Assembly (NCBI GenBank): GCA_900323505.1
Contig: OOIN01000003.1
Coordinates: 372,001-436,000, forward strand
Direction of reading: 5' to 3'
DNA: 64,000 nucleotides
Source of the DNA: Ustilago trichophora
Lineage: Eukaryota > Basidiomycota > Ustilaginomycetes > Ustilaginales > Ustilaginaceae
The notes under the pieces were generated by a model that saw nothing but the letters and a program-made list of their open reading frames with translations, was not told the DNA's origin and did no database searches. The position numbers and the translations under genes are program-made. Every line of letters begins with the position of its first letter. Position 1 is the first letter of the stretch. This document shows, one piece after another, positions 12,710-24,666 of the stretch.

Positions 12710-14686
12710 TCAATATCCGCGAAGTTCGTGACCATGTCGGCGCACCAATCGTACGGCGAGAATGCCTGCGATCAAAGCGCAGATACCGCCAAGCCTGAAG
12801 ATGATTCCCAATGCATCACTGTTCTTTCCTGAGGGTGCTCCTCCACCTGCACCGCCTTTATCTTGGCCGCCCTTGTCGTTATCGCTGTTCGGTTCCATGA
12901 TGGCAAAGATGAGCGACGATACCGCGGTCACTAGGAATTGCGGGATCACCACTGCAATGTTGTGCAGTCCCAGTACAGTGCCCGCATGCGACGAGGTGCT
13001 ACTGCTGCCGCCTTTATTATCCAACCTTTCGCCCCTTTCCACATCATCTTCGTCAGCGCCTCGGTCATCAGCATGAGCTTCATCGTGCAGACTCGGCGCT
13101 CCGAACGACAGCGCACCGTTCAGATCCTCCTCGTCGTCCGAATCTTGACCACCGTGCAATCTTGATTGCGGCCGCGAACGCTTGTCGGAGGATGAGTCGT
13201 ACGACGGTGTCCGACCTATGGACCTGCGATGCCCCTCACTGTCTTGAGTGCTATCGCCCAGCAGCGCCATCGTCACCTCGTCCGTTTCACGAGCATCGAC
13301 CGATGCGTGGCGACCTGCTGCGCCGGTCGTTGCATCGTGCGCCCCTTCCACCTGCTGTGTCTGGATGAGGATGCCAAGCAGAGCAATCGGAATCCAATTT
13401 GAAATGGCAAAACAGAAGCCAACCGATGCCACCACCAAGCTTGCGATAAAGACTCTCTGCGTGAGCCCAGCCAAGAAGGTCGCCATCATCGAGATGCAAA
13501 AGATAAAGTGGGAAAAAACCCACCAGAAAGGCAGCTCGGGCCAACCGTCTCGCAAGCCCCTCAGCTTACCAGCCCATCTCGAGTTTGCAAACCAGACTGG
13601 GTGAGTATGCGTCTCGTGGACTGGGTTGGGAACTACCAAGGGAAGCACGATCGAGGTGATCAACGCAAGAATGGCATGCCAGAAGAATGCGTGACTGCCA
13701 GCTCGCGTCGCCTCTTCAAACAGCTCGTGGTCGCTCTGCTTGCCTCCGTTGAGGCGCACTTCGGTCTTGTAGATCTCGCCCACCCAAACCGTGCTGTAGA
13801 AGAGAATGGGGAACCATCCAATCTGTGCGAAGAACTGGATCTTGAAGATCTCGATGATCGGCTTTGGCAGCCCGCGTGCTTGTGTAAAAAGATCGGTAAA
13901 GATAGCCGACAGGCCGAGGCCTCTTGCCTTCTTAGATGCTCTTGAGGCATGACGAGGGGCAAGAGCAAGCACCTGTTCTTCGACACAAAAGACGACAACA
14001 GCATGTGTCATGATCAGGATCGCGCTGACAAGGACCGAGATGATCTGGATCTGCGTTGTGCCGAGGAAATTAGGAGCGACGCTGGGGAGATCAAAGTTGC
14101 CAATCAGGAAGCTCAGCACCGATCCGACGCCGCAGAGACGGGCAGCCCACGCGTTGGCTTCGGCTTGATCTTCTGTCGATGCGACGTCGACGATGAGCGC
14201 ACGATCGAGGGCAGTGACGGCGTTGACGGAGAAGTCGACGAGGTAGACGGATAGGACGCCGATGAAGATGGCGAGATTGCCATGCGCTTTGTTGCCTGTC
14301 GAGGTGAACCACGCCGCTACCTCGCTTGCAAAGCCGAGAAGGAGGATGCTCAAGGCGCAAATGATGGCCGATGCTGCTAGGAAGGGTCGACGTCGTCCGT
14401 ACTTGGATGTGCTGTTATCGGCAAGGCTGCCGATGAGAGGCTGCATGATGAGGCCAGAGAGTGGGCCAGCAACAAAGACAGCAGCCATTGCTGATTTCGA
14501 AAGACCCAAATCGAGCAGATACGGTGGCGCAAAGGCCATGTCCATCGACCAGACCGTCTGAGCTCCTAGAATCCCGAGGGTCAAGAGAGGCAGTTGTAGC
14601 GGAGATGGAGCATATACACGGGCCTCACCCACGAGGTGATGCCCTGGACTCGTTGTCCTTGCTCCTGCTGATGATACACCAACCAT
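12710..14686 (-). CDS. Sucrose/alpha-glucoside-type MFS (GPH family) transporter
   Basis: A single-exon 658-residue membrane protein. It resembles the SUT/GPH glycoside:proton symporter family (plant SUTs, fission yeast Sut1) and probably imports sucrose, maltose or a related glucoside across the plasma membrane. Twelve hydrophobic segments can be counted, six either side of the middle. The loop after TM2 carries KYGRRRPF (about 95-102), the hallmark of the family. Between TM10 and TM11 there is a long, acidic, Ser/Asp/Glu-rich hydrophilic loop (about 460-590), much longer than the short loop usual in plant SUTs, and a Gly/Asp-rich loop precedes TM12. The ATG at 14686 is the first in the ORF and precedes TM1 by about 30 residues. 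The substrate cannot be told from sequence alone. No co-oriented sugar gene flanks it. Confidence 0.9.
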   Translation of the reverse strand: MVGVSSAGARTTSPGHHLVGEARVYAPSPLQLPLLTLGILGAQTVWSMDMAFAPPYLLDLGLSKSAMAAVFVAGPLSGLIMQPLIGSLADNSTSKYGRRRPFLAASAIICALSILLLGFASEVAAWFTSTGNKAHGNLAIFIGVLSVYLVDFSVNAVTALDRALIVDVASTEDQAEANAWAARLCGVGSVLSFLIGNFDLPSVAPNFLGTTQIQIISVLVSAILIMTHAVVVFCVEEQVLALAPRHASRASKKARGLGLSAIFTDLFTQARGLPKPIIEIFKIQFFAQIGWFPILFYSTVWVGEIYKTEVRLNGGKQSDHELFEEATRAGSHAFFWHAILALITSIVLPLVVPNPVHETHTHPVWFANSRWAGKLRGLRDGWPELPFWWVFSHFIFCISMMATFLAGLTQRVFIASLVVASVGFCFAISNWIPIALLGILIQTQQVEGAHDATTGAAGRHASVDARETDEVTMALLGDSTQDSEGHRRSIGRTPSYDSSSDKRSRPQSRLHGGQDSDDEEDLNGALSFGAPSLHDEAHADDRGADEDDVERGERLDNKGGSSSTSSHAGTVLGLHNIAVVIPQFLVTAVSSLIFAIMEPNSDNDKGGQDKGGAGGGAPSGKNSDALGIIFRLGGICALIAGILAVRLVRRHGHELRGY

Positions 14687-15594
14687 GATGGTATGAGGTG
14701 AATGCGAGTGTGTGGCAACGAAGGCTGAAAGGCGTCAAATATGATGGACGAGAGAAGCGTTCGGTTCGTGTCACCACGAACCGGTTGCCAGTCTACTCCA
14801 TGATCCGTTCCAAGCTGCTGCTGTTGCTGAGTTTTGAAGTGTTCTGGTTCTCGCGGGACGAATGGTGGGACACTGTCAACGTGGGAGACTCGAAAGTCGG
14901 AGAAGGTGGGAGGGAAAGAGAGGTCAGAGCGCCAGCGTTTCGAGCTCTTTCTGTCTCTCTCCGCTCTCCTCTCTCTCTCTCTCTCTCTGGGCAAGCTCAG
15001 CCGGCTGAATGTGGCTTGCTGGTTGCAGGTTCGGAGCGTTTCTGTTGTTGCATGGGCTTGGCTGTTTTTGTGGCCCGAGCTGATTGTCTGAACCCTTGCA
15101 TGTCAAGAAAACAGAAAAAGAGACCAACACGCAGGCACACGGCGCCAATCTCCGAAATATTCATATCCAACATGTTAGACTGTCACATTCAAGGTTTTGG
15201 CTTGTTTTCCGTGCGACACGACGGAGAGGACAAGAAGGTGGAGTGTTTCTTGTTTGCATTTGACTTCGCTCGCAACTTCTTCCCATCGACCATCAACCTT
15301 CATCTATATACCCCTCTATATAGCAAATAGCTGCTCTGGATTCAAATAAGCAGTGAAGCAGTCGCACCAGTAGCGCACATCAACTTCCTTCCACACAGGC
15401 TTTTCAAAACTCGTGGACGGCATCGATCACGCGAGAGACCAAACCCCCCGAAACGCACATCCGAATCCTCGTCTGAGCTTTGCCAAGGCGTCAGATCAGG
15501 CCCAGATCAATCGCACAAAGTCATCATCGTCGGTGAATAACATCCAAAATACGACTTGCAGCCTTCATAGTCTGGAAAGATATCATACACAGCC
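14687..15594. other. Intergenic: divergent transporter/SmF promoter region
   Basis: 908 bp between two divergent genes, so promoters for both should lie here. It contains a CT-dinucleotide tract at about 14967-14988 and two TATATA-like boxes at about 15303-15322, roughly 280 bp before the SmF start. No credible ORF. Confidence 0.5.
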
Positions 15595-16016
15595 ATGTCG
15601 AGCGTAAGTACCTTGCCCTGCTTAGCACACACAGCGCAGCACGTCAGCGTGTCGTGCTGTAACGTCTTCAGACCTTCCCACAGTACATGCATAAGAGCAA
15701 TACTGACAGATCGCTTTGCTCGAAATTCTCTCTGGTTTTCATTCCACATCCCGGCAACAATCGTACGCGGCATCAGTTCCAACCGGTCAACCCAAAACCC
15801 TTCCTCCAGCTTCAGACCGGCAAACCCGTCCTGGTCCGTCTCAAATGGGGCATGGAGTACAAAGGCTTCCTCGTAAGCACAGATAGCTACATGAACCTGC
15901 AATTGGCCAACACGGAGGAGTTTCAGGACGGCAAATCCAACGGAATGCTCGGAGAAGTCTTCATCCGCTGTAACAACGTGCTTTATTTGAGAGAGTTGGC
16001 GGACGAATCTGCATAG
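15595..16016 (+). CDS. Small nuclear ribonucleoprotein F (SmF), two exons
   Basis: Exons 15595-15603 (ATG TCG AGC) and 15777-16016, joined in phase 0 over a 173-nt intron (GTAAGT donor, CATCAG acceptor), giving 82 residues against 86 in human SmF. It is a core Sm-ring subunit of the U1, U2, U4 and U5 snRNPs and acts in nuclear pre-mRNA splicing. The Sm fold is clear: [29 protein letters not shown], then [13 protein letters not shown] and the Sm2-type [18 protein letters not shown] inside the second exon (about 15872) is not used, because the surrounding residues match SmF without a gap. The 9-nt first coding exon makes this gene easy to mis-call. Confidence 0.95.
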
Positions 16017-16439
16017 AGGAAACCCAACACACCGAAAACATCCCCAACCGTGGAACCGTGGGCGAGGGCCACGTGGACTGGTACAAATCGTCATCGGACT
16101 TTCATGGAGAAGCTCAAGCCGCTCACGGTCCCTGACGGCTCTTCCTTTCTTGTATTAGTATGCATAATGTTTTTCCTTACACAGCTCTTCATCTCGCTCG
16201 TGATGGTTTGACTGTGACTTGGTGCCGGGGAAGTGTCTTCTTGAAGAACAGGACCATTCAGGACCTGTCTCTGAAGTCGTGAACTTTCAATTGGCTTCTA
16301 CATCCATGCTTTCCAAGCCAGTTCACACGCTCACACAACCTCACACAAACAGCTGTCACAACAACCATTCGAACACGGCGAAAATGAATCTGCTTTCCTC
16401 AGAGGGACGATATGTTAGTACACTGAAAAGTTGGCGACC
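16017..16439. other. Intergenic between convergent SmF and CCT1
   Basis: 423 bp holding the 3' untranslated ends of two convergent genes. Nothing else is recognised. Confidence 0.6.
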
Positions 16440-18116
16440 TTACATGTGAGCGTGGGGATCCTCAGGCGGCTGCTCGGGAGCAATGGTGATCGCGTCATCG
16501 ATACGCAACAAGCTGGTGGCGGCCTCGAGGGCACTCTTGAGACTCCTGACCTTGCTGATGGTTGGTTCGAGAACACCGGCCTTCAGGTTGTCCCTGACCT
16601 GACCGTTGAGCAGGTCGAGACCGTAGAAGCGAAGTGCCTTTTTAGGGTCACCTGCGTTGGCGTTCTGTGCGGCGTTGTGGTAGGCGCGAAGCTTGGCCAC
16701 CAGGTCGGTCGAGTCCTTGGCTGCGTTGACGGCAAGGGTCTTGGGGATCACGAGGAGGGCCTGGGCGAATTCGGCAATGGCGAGCTGCTCACGGCTGCCC
16801 AAGGTCGTTGCAAAGTTCTCGAGGTAGATCGAAAGGGCGGATTCAACAGCTCCACCACCGGGAACCACCGAGCCAGATTCAAGCGTGCGCTTGATGACAC
16901 AGAGACTGTCGTGAAGAGCTCGCTCCATCTCGTCGAGCAGGTAGTCGTTGGCTCCGCGAAGGACGATCGAGGAAGAGCTGACGGTCTTGGTGCCACGGAT
17001 GAGGATGAGCTCGTCATCGCTAATGCGCTCCTGGGCGACCTCATCGGCATGTCCGAGGCTGCTGGCTTCATAGGTCTCTTCACCATCGAGGTTGCTCAAG
17101 CTGCTGACGAGCTGACCACCGGTGGCCTTGGCGATCCTGCGCAGATCCTCCTTACGGCATCGTCGAACCGCCATGGCGCCTGCCTCGACAAACTCCTTCA
17201 AGCAAAGATCATCAATACCCTTGGTGGTGAGAATGACGTTGGCACCGGAAGCGAGAATCTTGCGGACACGCTCCAGCACAATCTCGCTCTCCCGGGCACG
17301 GATCTTTTCGAGCTGATCCGGATCGTCGATGGTGATGTGAACGCCGAGGTGCATGCGCTGCTTGACGAGGTTGATGTCGAGCAGAGCGATCTTGGCACCA
17401 CGGATGCGGGTCTTCATGGCTTGCGAGGCGACGGTGCAGTTGAGCGCGTATCCATTGATGAAGAGCGACTCGCGTGCCGACTTGCCGTGTGCCTTGAGGA
17501 CATTGACCGCCTTGACGGGGTACTTGGTCTCGCCACGTGGGTTGACAGTCTTGACGGCAAGCATAGCATCGACGGCGAGCTGGGCGAAGAAGTCGTCGTC
17601 GGCACCGATGATCTTGCTCGACATGCTGGTCTTGGCAACGTTGATGAGCGACTCCTTGCCAAGGCTGTCTACCTTGGTGGAGAGCTGATCTTGGAGGTAC
17701 TTGCAAGCTTCACGGCATGCAAGACGGTAACCGGTGATGATGGTGGTGGGGTGAATCTTGTTCTTGACCAGCTCGTTGGCCCTACGCAAGAGCTCGGCGG
17801 CGATGATGACAACGGAGGTGGTGCCGTCACCGACCTCCTTGTCCTGCTGCTGTGCCAATTCTACGAGGATACGTCCTGCGGGCTGGTCGACTTCGAGGAG
17901 AGAGAGGATGGTGGCACCGTCGTTGGAGATGGTGACATCGCCAATATCGTCGACGAGCATCTTGTCGAGACCGACGGGACCGAGCGAGGACTTGACAATG
18001 TTGGCGATGGACTGAGCAGCAAGAACGTTCTGGTTGCGGATCTCGGCGCCAGAGAGACGCTCACCGCCGATAAAGAGACCCGCATTGCGCGGATCTTTTT
18101 GGAAGAGCTGTGCCAT
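16440..18116 (-). CDS. CCT1: Chaperonin CCT/TRiC subunit alpha (TCP-1 alpha)
   Basis: A single-exon 558-residue group II chaperonin subunit, the usual length for CCT1. With seven paralogues it forms the cytosolic TRiC ring that folds actin, tubulin and other proteins with ATP. Visible motifs: [13 protein letters not shown] (about 45-57), NDGATI (65-70), the ATPase loop GDGTTS (96-101) and a GGGAVE motif in the second half of the equatorial domain. The alpha identity rests on blocks such as [20 protein letters not shown] and GYRLACREA, which match TCP1-alpha rather than the other subunits. The ATG at 18116 gives a normal N-terminus. A full-length ORF on the opposite strand is a codon-bias shadow. 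Confidence 0.97.
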   Translation of the reverse strand: MAQLFQKDPRNAGLFIGGERLSGAEIRNQNVLAAQSIANIVKSSLGPVGLDKMLVDDIGDVTISNDGATILSLLEVDQPAGRILVELAQQQDKEVGDGTTSVVIIAAELLRRANELVKNKIHPTTIITGYRLACREACKYLQDQLSTKVDSLGKESLINVAKTSMSSKIIGADDDFFAQLAVDAMLAVKTVNPRGETKYPVKAVNVLKAHGKSARESLFINGYALNCTVASQAMKTRIRGAKIALLDINLVKQRMHLGVHITIDDPDQLEKIRARESEIVLERVRKILASGANVILTTKGIDDLCLKEFVEAGAMAVRRCRKEDLRRIAKATGGQLVSSLSNLDGEETYEASSLGHADEVAQERISDDELILIRGTKTVSSSSIVLRGANDYLLDEMERALHDSLCVIKRTLESGSVVPGGGAVESALSIYLENFATTLGSREQLAIAEFAQALLVIPKTLAVNAAKDSTDLVAKLRAYHNAAQNANAGDPKKALRFYGLDLLNGQVRDNLKAGVLEPTISKVRSLKSALEAATSLLRIDDAITIAPEQPPEDPHAHM

Positions 18117-20536
18117 TGTGTGCGATAAGGTTGACGAACGATGCCACGCCTGAGAAAGATTTGCGATCTAGAAGCCGACCTTGTTGCTATATTCGCTGGT
18201 TGATTTGTGATGGTCGCTGCGCGTGAGGTCCTGATGCTGGCTGCGCGAGAAGGCCTTTGCGGATAATTTTGCGGTTGTGTGGTGGTGCGAAGCCTACTGT
18301 GCGGTGAAGGAACGCTGACAATGATGAGACAAAGTGCGGAAGGAAGAGTGAACGATGATGAAAGGTGCCCAAAGCAACTGACCGAATGACTGGCTGAGCG
18401 GTGCAAGGCAACAGCCAACGCAACCAAAAAGTGTTGATCAGAAGAAATTGGCGCACACTCAGCCACCACTTTGCCTGGATTGAGCGCGACAACTGCGCTT
18501 TCTGAGTCGCGCGGAAAAAAAGAAGGCCTTCCAATCTGGCAGTCCAATTTTGGCAGGTTGGAAATGGCGCTGGTTGGTGGTGCATCACACACACACGCGC
18601 TCAGCAGGTGTTGCTCTGATTTCTTCCTCGAGCTTCTTCGTTCTGTTTTGAATCGATCTAACAAGCTATTGCATCTCAAAAAATCCGATTATTCGACAGA
18701 TTTGTTGTGTTGTATAAATCTGACACTGTGGCGGATCGCGCTCACTTGAGGAAATGCGCTTCGGAAGAACCAGAAACCAGCAGGCCCAGCTTGCACCTTG
18801 TCTGGTGGGGATGAATGATAGTGCTTGGCGACTATACGGTGTCCTCCCCTCGATAGTCGCCGTTGAAATGCGACAATGATCAGCCCGCAACCGCAGCGGG
18901 TACAGGAGATGGCTAGTTACCTTGCCTGGTTGGTGAGCGTCGCGTCAAGAGAAAGGATTTGGCTTTGATTCCCAGCCGGACCGTAGGAGCTGCAGAAGAA
19001 GAGCTCGCTTGGCGGTATTTGTATTTGACACTGCATGATTTCCGCTCGTCAAGCACATTTGGCATCGCAACAGAGCCTCCCGATCCCGTACAGCACAGAG
19101 TACCCCAAGGCACACATTCGTCGAAATAAGAACCTGTTGCCTCTTTTCTTGGCTTGGTGCATGGATGGACCACGTAGGAAGCCATCGAGACGGCGGAAAG
19201 GCCAAGAGGCGAGGCTAACACAGGCCGATTCAATTGGAGGCGAGGTGGCAAGTGGAATATCCGACTGTGCGTATGAGCTGCAGAGTGTGAGAACATAACT
19301 TTGCTCAAAGGGCAACCTCAGGCTCAGAGAAAGAGTCGCCCTTGTTTCGCGAGCGGCGAGACCCAAGCAAAGGAGTAGAGGACTCGATTTCGTTTCTCGT
19401 CCTGTCGACTCTGCGCTCTTGCATGTTTCTTCGTTCGCGATCACCAACAGCGACAAGACCCAAGAGAGAGTCGCGCGCTTGCTGCTCGCAAAGACGTCGC
19501 GTGTGCTTCTCTGGTACGCGTCGAGCTGTGGTGGTACAGTACACTAGGAACAACCGCCCTGCGTTGGTAGTACTGTACTCTCTCTATTTTGGCACATCCA
19601 AACACCATCGAGCCCAAGCAAGCGTGCAATGACATCTCATCTCCCTACCTTGACCATAGTGTGGATACGAGCAGACAGCCAGAGTGTACAGTATGCCGTG
19701 GACAGCATCGGATTAGAGCAAGCCGCGGAGACAGTTCGCAGCAGCCTCTTCAGAAGCTTTTCTACAGCTCTTCTTGAGACAAGCTGAACGCGTAGCAGCG
19801 AAGGCCAATCCCCGACTACATCCTTTGCTCCTGGCTCTGCTCCTGCTGCTGCTTCTGGAGAGAGGGAGAGAGAGAGAGAGAAAGAGAGAGAGAGAAGCAA
19901 ACCTAAAATTTCAATTTGGATGAATTTAGGCCAGATCCTTTCGAAGCCTTTTGTATTCAGACGTATGCGGGCAAACGCATAACCGCCATTACAAAAGCTG
20001 GTGCGACAGGCTTATAGAAGAGGGTACGATGTGAATTTAGATCTCCGATTGGTGTCTGTGAAGCTCGTTCGTGTGCGAGCACGTTGGGGCGAATGAGCAC
20101 AGCGAGGGGCTCCTGCTGCTCGACCGCACAACACCCTCTTTGGACTCGAGCTGTGGCCTCGAATGGATGACGTTGCCTCATGAGAGAGACGTACACTATC
20201 AGTTTCAGACAGTGGATTCTGTAGCTGGCTCAAAACAAGCTGATTAGATTGTTGTGCTGATGCTGTGAGATGGATTATCGCGCTCTTCTGGCACTTGGTC
20301 ACTACAGTAACTAACTTTTGTGTGTCAAATTTGAATCAGTTGATCCGATTTTGAGATGAATTTTTTGGCGTTGTGGAAGGCGACGAGCAGGCAAAGGCAT
20401 CTCTGCGTTTCGAAATTCACGCAGGGCGGCAGATGCTGCTGCTGCCTTGGGTCTGGGCGTCTTTTCCGCTTCATTTGGAAACTTGGAATCACAGACACAC
20501 AGGCGTCACGTCGGTCTCGTCTGGCGAATTGGCCCC

Positions 20537-20538
<2 letters not shown>

Positions 20539-20573
<35 letters not shown>
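20539..20573. repeat. T35 homopolymer
   Basis: Thirty-five uninterrupted T residues, about 1.4 kb upstream of the LUFS regulator start. Assembly length may be imprecise. Confidence 0.9.
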
Positions 20574-20762
20574 CTTTTCTTTTTGCTTTACATCACTTCT
20601 TTCCGCTGCCTCTTTTTTCTTTGTCTGTGTGAGCTAGACACAGAGAGCCAGAGAGAGAAAGAGAAGAGAGAGAGGTTAGACAGACACTCCGCATCGTTCC
20701 TCAATCTGCCAAATGGCCTGCCCTGCTGCAGCGTGTCACAGTCGACCCGAAAGAGAGAGAGA

Positions 20763-20789
20763 GCTGGCTGGCTGGCTGGCTGGCTGGCT
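20763..20789. repeat. (GGCT)n microsatellite
   Basis: Six to seven tandem GGCT units follow a GA tract in the leader region of the LUFS-domain gene. Confidence 0.85.
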
Positions 20790-21037
20790 TACTTGCTGCA
20801 GCTACCTTCATCTCGCCCGAATCTCGCAACACTCACTCACACTCTGGCCGATTCCACCTACTCGAGCCTTTGGGAGCGATTGCTTGATTTGCTTTGAGTG
20901 CTTCGATTGCTCGCCCTCCTCGGTGCCTACGCCTACGCCATCGCCATCGCTCCTTCATCCTTTGATCCTTTCGTCCTTGATCCCCTACGTGCTTCTCTCT
21001 TCCACGACCTCTCCTTTCCCCCTCCTTTCCATCCTTT

Positions 21038-21060
21038 CTCTCTCTCTCTCTCTCTCTCTC
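21038..21060. repeat. (CT)n tract
   Basis: About eleven CT dinucleotides followed by GCGCGCACACACG. Such pyrimidine tracts are common in fungal promoters and 5' leaders. Confidence 0.85.
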
Positions 21061-21933
21061 GCGCGCACACACGCGAAATCTCTCTCCCCCCTCATTTCAT
21101 TTCTCTCTTCTGCCACTGGTGGCTTCGTACGGCGTCCTCCTCTACGCATCCGCTGTCTGTTCACCGACCTGATCATTGCGTCGTCGTCCACTCGCCCGTC
21201 CTTTTGCGTCACTCCGACTCTGTCTTGATCGCAACACCCCCAAAAACGAGCTGCTCGGTAGCTTGTCCAGCATCCACTTTGCGTCGATCGCGGTTGGCGG
21301 ATCATCGAAAAAATAAAAAGCGCGACGGCTCTTCCGAGCGCCGTATCGCATTCGCAAACTCACTTACCGCAAACGAAGCGCAGTTCCTCCCGCATCAGCT
21401 CTTCTGGTCAGCTCCGCAATTCACATTGACTGCTGACTGCTGCGGTGCATCCGTCGATAAGCTTGCGATTGCCATTGCGATTGCCATTGCGTCCTCGGTG
21501 CATGCTTCCTTGGCTGACCCGCGTCACTGTCTGATCAGCTTCCGCCTCGTTCAGCAGATCGCCGTCGCTGTAGCGTCAGCCCTTTGTTGCCATCTCAGCT
21601 CACCATTCGCCGATGCGCTGAACTTCGATCGCGTGGCTACTACATCTAATCTTGGCTTACGCCTTGGATCAGCAATCGCGCTGCGCTGGAGGACTTCCTC
21701 CCACCGCGACCTGCTCTCGATACCCCGGATCGCGTCAGATCGGACTCAATCATCGCAGACCTTTTGTCGACTTCACACACCTTCGGACACCATACCTCCG
21801 CTCGGTTTTCGTTTGCATCAATCTCACCCACCCTGGCGCTTCCTCTAGTATCCTGCTTCTTCTCATTTCGATTGAGGCAAGTTTGGATCCGCTGTCACTT
21901 TGACGACCATCTAATCGCACCTTGCAACCTAGC

Positions 21934-24324
21934 ATGAACGGCTCTGTTACTGCTACTGCAGGTCAGAATTTCATCGCTCCTAATCCCCCTTCGCAGCAGC
22001 CTTCCCCAAGCCCAGCAGCTACTCCTAACGATCACTTTGCAGCCGCCAACTCCGGCGCCCGTGGTCAAGTTAACGCGTGGGGCTGGCCTTCTGGCTTCAA
22101 TCAGCCTTCCCCTGCCTCCAACGCAGCTGGTCCCAGTCGACCTCCTTCCTTTTCTGCTGCTCCAGGCGCTTCTCCTGCCCTGGTTTCGGCCACCATGTTC
22201 ACCCCGCAAGCCCAGCAGCTCAACCATCAGCACCAGCATCAGCAACATCAGCAATCACAGCTGCAACTCCAGCACCCACAACATCCCCAGCACCAGCAGC
22301 ATCCACAGCAGCACCCACAGCACCAGCAACATCAGCAGCAGCATCCTGGGCAACCGCAGCATCTTCAGCACCACCTCGGAGCGCAGCAGCAGCACAGCCC
22401 TCACTTGCAGCTCCAACAGCAGCAGCAGCAACAGCAGCAACAGCAACAGGGTCAACAGCCACAGCCCAACCCGGTTAAAGCCACTATTTACCCTCCACAG
22501 CCATACGGCAACGCTACTGCTTTCACGGCTCCTAACCACACTTCTTCGCCCAACAGCGCTGCAAAGCCAAATACCCCCAACAGCCACTCGGTCATGATGT
22601 CCAAAAAGCGTACTGCCAGCAAGAGTCCCGAGTTCGAGAGCAAGGACAAGCGCTCGCGGCCGGAAGATAACGTCTCGGGTGATCACAAGGGTACCGATGC
22701 TAATCTTAGTCACTCTGGCTCCGTATCGGATGGGCGCGTCTGGGGCGAAGAGGCCACCAAGCTCGATGTCTATGTGTGGGACTATCTCAGCAGAAGGGGC
22801 TTCAACTCGGCTGCAAAGGCTCTCATGAACGAGGCCGGCATGACGGAGCCACCAGAGGTGCCACTCAAGACACCGCAGGGCTTGCTCTTCGAATACTGGG
22901 CCATCTTTTGGGACGTCTTTGCTGCTCGTTCCGGTCGTGGAGGAAGCGAAGCTGCTGCTTACTTCGAGTATCAGGAGTCGCGCAACATGCAGCGCCTTGC
23001 AGAAGCCAGTCGTAAGACCGAAGCTCTCGAAGCGCAATACCAACCGCCCGAGAATGGCGCACGCTTCCCCAACATTGTCGTTTCTGGACTCAACCCCGAT
23101 CCCAACTCTGCAGCCGGCGCTGCTGCTGCTGCCAACGCTGCAGCTGGTCCCAACGGTGTTCGCGCACCAGCTCCTGGTGCATGGAATCCTGCTGCGCTGC
23201 CTCAAGCACAGCAGCAGCAACTGCTCATCACAGCGGCTCAACGTCAGAACATTCCCCTGCACGAGATCAAAAACTTGGCGCCTACGTCAAGAATGGCTTT
23301 GATCAACTCGATGAACCCCAACAACCCTGCCAACGCCCAGGCAGTCCGTCCTGGCATGAACAATCAGCTCATGGAGCAGCAGCTGCAAGCTCGCCTCCAG
23401 CAGCAACAGGCGCTTCATCGCATGATGCAGCAGCAGAGACAGGCCGGTGGACAAGGTCCATTGCCGAACCACGCAGGTGTGCCCGGTGGTCCTCCTATGG
23501 CCAATCCGATGCAGGTACGACCGCCCATGGGTCCCCAGCAGATGCCAGGGGCCGCTGGTTCGCCCGCTCCTCCCACACCTGGTGGTACCTTGGACGGTCG
23601 ACGTTCGGTAGGCCCTGGCGCAGAGGGCAGCCGACCCGAACACATGGCAGGTCCACCAGGCGTCTTGGCTGCTGGCAACCCGCACTCGCAGCCGCAGCAG
23701 CCACCAACCCCAGGAGGTTCGCAGCCCCAGCCTCAGCAGCAGCAGCCGGGAGGTCCGCCCCAGCCTGGCCAGGCACCGCAGCAGCAGCACCCGCAGCTCA
23801 ACCCTCACCAGCAGCAGATGGTTATGAACCAGTTTCAGAGCGTTCAGGCAGCTATGCGCGAAGAGTGGATGAAAGCCCAGAATGCACCCAACCAGACGAC
23901 TGCCGCTGACTTTTATGCCAACGTCCAAGCATACCAGGCCAAGGCGCAGGGTCTTCAGAACTTGCTGCGAGCACAAGCCAACTACCAGGGCGGCGCCGGC
24001 GCTGGAGCGCCTGGCAACGGTGCTCAACCCGGTATGCCCGGTCAGCCCGGTCAGCCCGGCCCAACACCGCAGGCGCGACCTCCTCAAATGGGCGCAGGCG
24101 CCCTTCCTGGTCCTGCCGCTGCAGGCAGTCCGGCCAGCATGGCCAACATGACACCGCAACAGCGAGCTGCGCAGATTGCCAACGCGCAGGCGGCTGCTGG
24201 ACGCATCACGCCGCTTATGGCGACGCACGATCCTGGTCTGATGGCGAGCATGATGGGTCCCAACAGCATGCCAAATGGCACTGGTGCTCGTCCCACTCCA
24301 CCGCATCAACAAGGCGGCTCGGGT

Positions 24325-24359
<35 letters not shown>

Positions 24360-24635
24360 GCCTGGTCAGCAAGGCCCACCTGCAGGATTCCAGCAGCCAC
24401 AGCATCCGCAACAACAGCTACAAGGCCCTGCCAGGCCACCATCGGCTCAAGGCGGACCGGAAGACCCGCACATCAGCCACTTCTCTTCTGTACAGATGGG
24501 CTCGTCGCCGGCCAACATGCAGCGCCCGGGTATGCAGCGCGCCGCCTCGCAGCTTGGCACCAATGCCGGCGGTATGGGTCCACCTGGCGCCGCATCGATC
24601 TCGTCGCCATCGCCGCGCATTACAGCTACCAACTT

Positions 24636-24666
<31 letters not shown>

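Larger units (their letters stand above)
18117..21933. other. 3.8-kb gene-free region upstream of the LUFS regulator
   Basis: Between divergent CCT1 and the LisH/LUFS gene. No ORF has recognisable protein features and no tRNA or snRNA is evident. It contains four TACTGTA/TACAGTA words (19535, 19571, 19687, 20303), a GA tract at about 19859-19895, a 35-T run at 20539-20573, GGCT repeats at about 20763-20789 and a CT tract at about 21038-21060. The last 1.3 kb is strongly pyrimidine-rich, as in fungal promoters and long 5' leaders. It most likely holds the CCT1 promoter on the left and a long regulatory region or leader for the downstream regulator. Confidence 0.55.

Noticed and set aside
16431..18128. 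565-codon ORF on the strand opposite CCT1
   Set aside because: It mirrors the CCT1 frame almost exactly and has no domain; it reflects GC-rich third positions of the real gene.
19049..19456. 135-codon ORF in the gene-free region
   Set aside because: No motif, no splice-supported extension, and composition like surrounding non-coding DNA.
20898..21848. 316-codon ORF upstream of the LUFS regulator
   Set aside because: Ser/His/Leu-rich translation of a pyrimidine-rich leader with no domain; starts in simple repeats.
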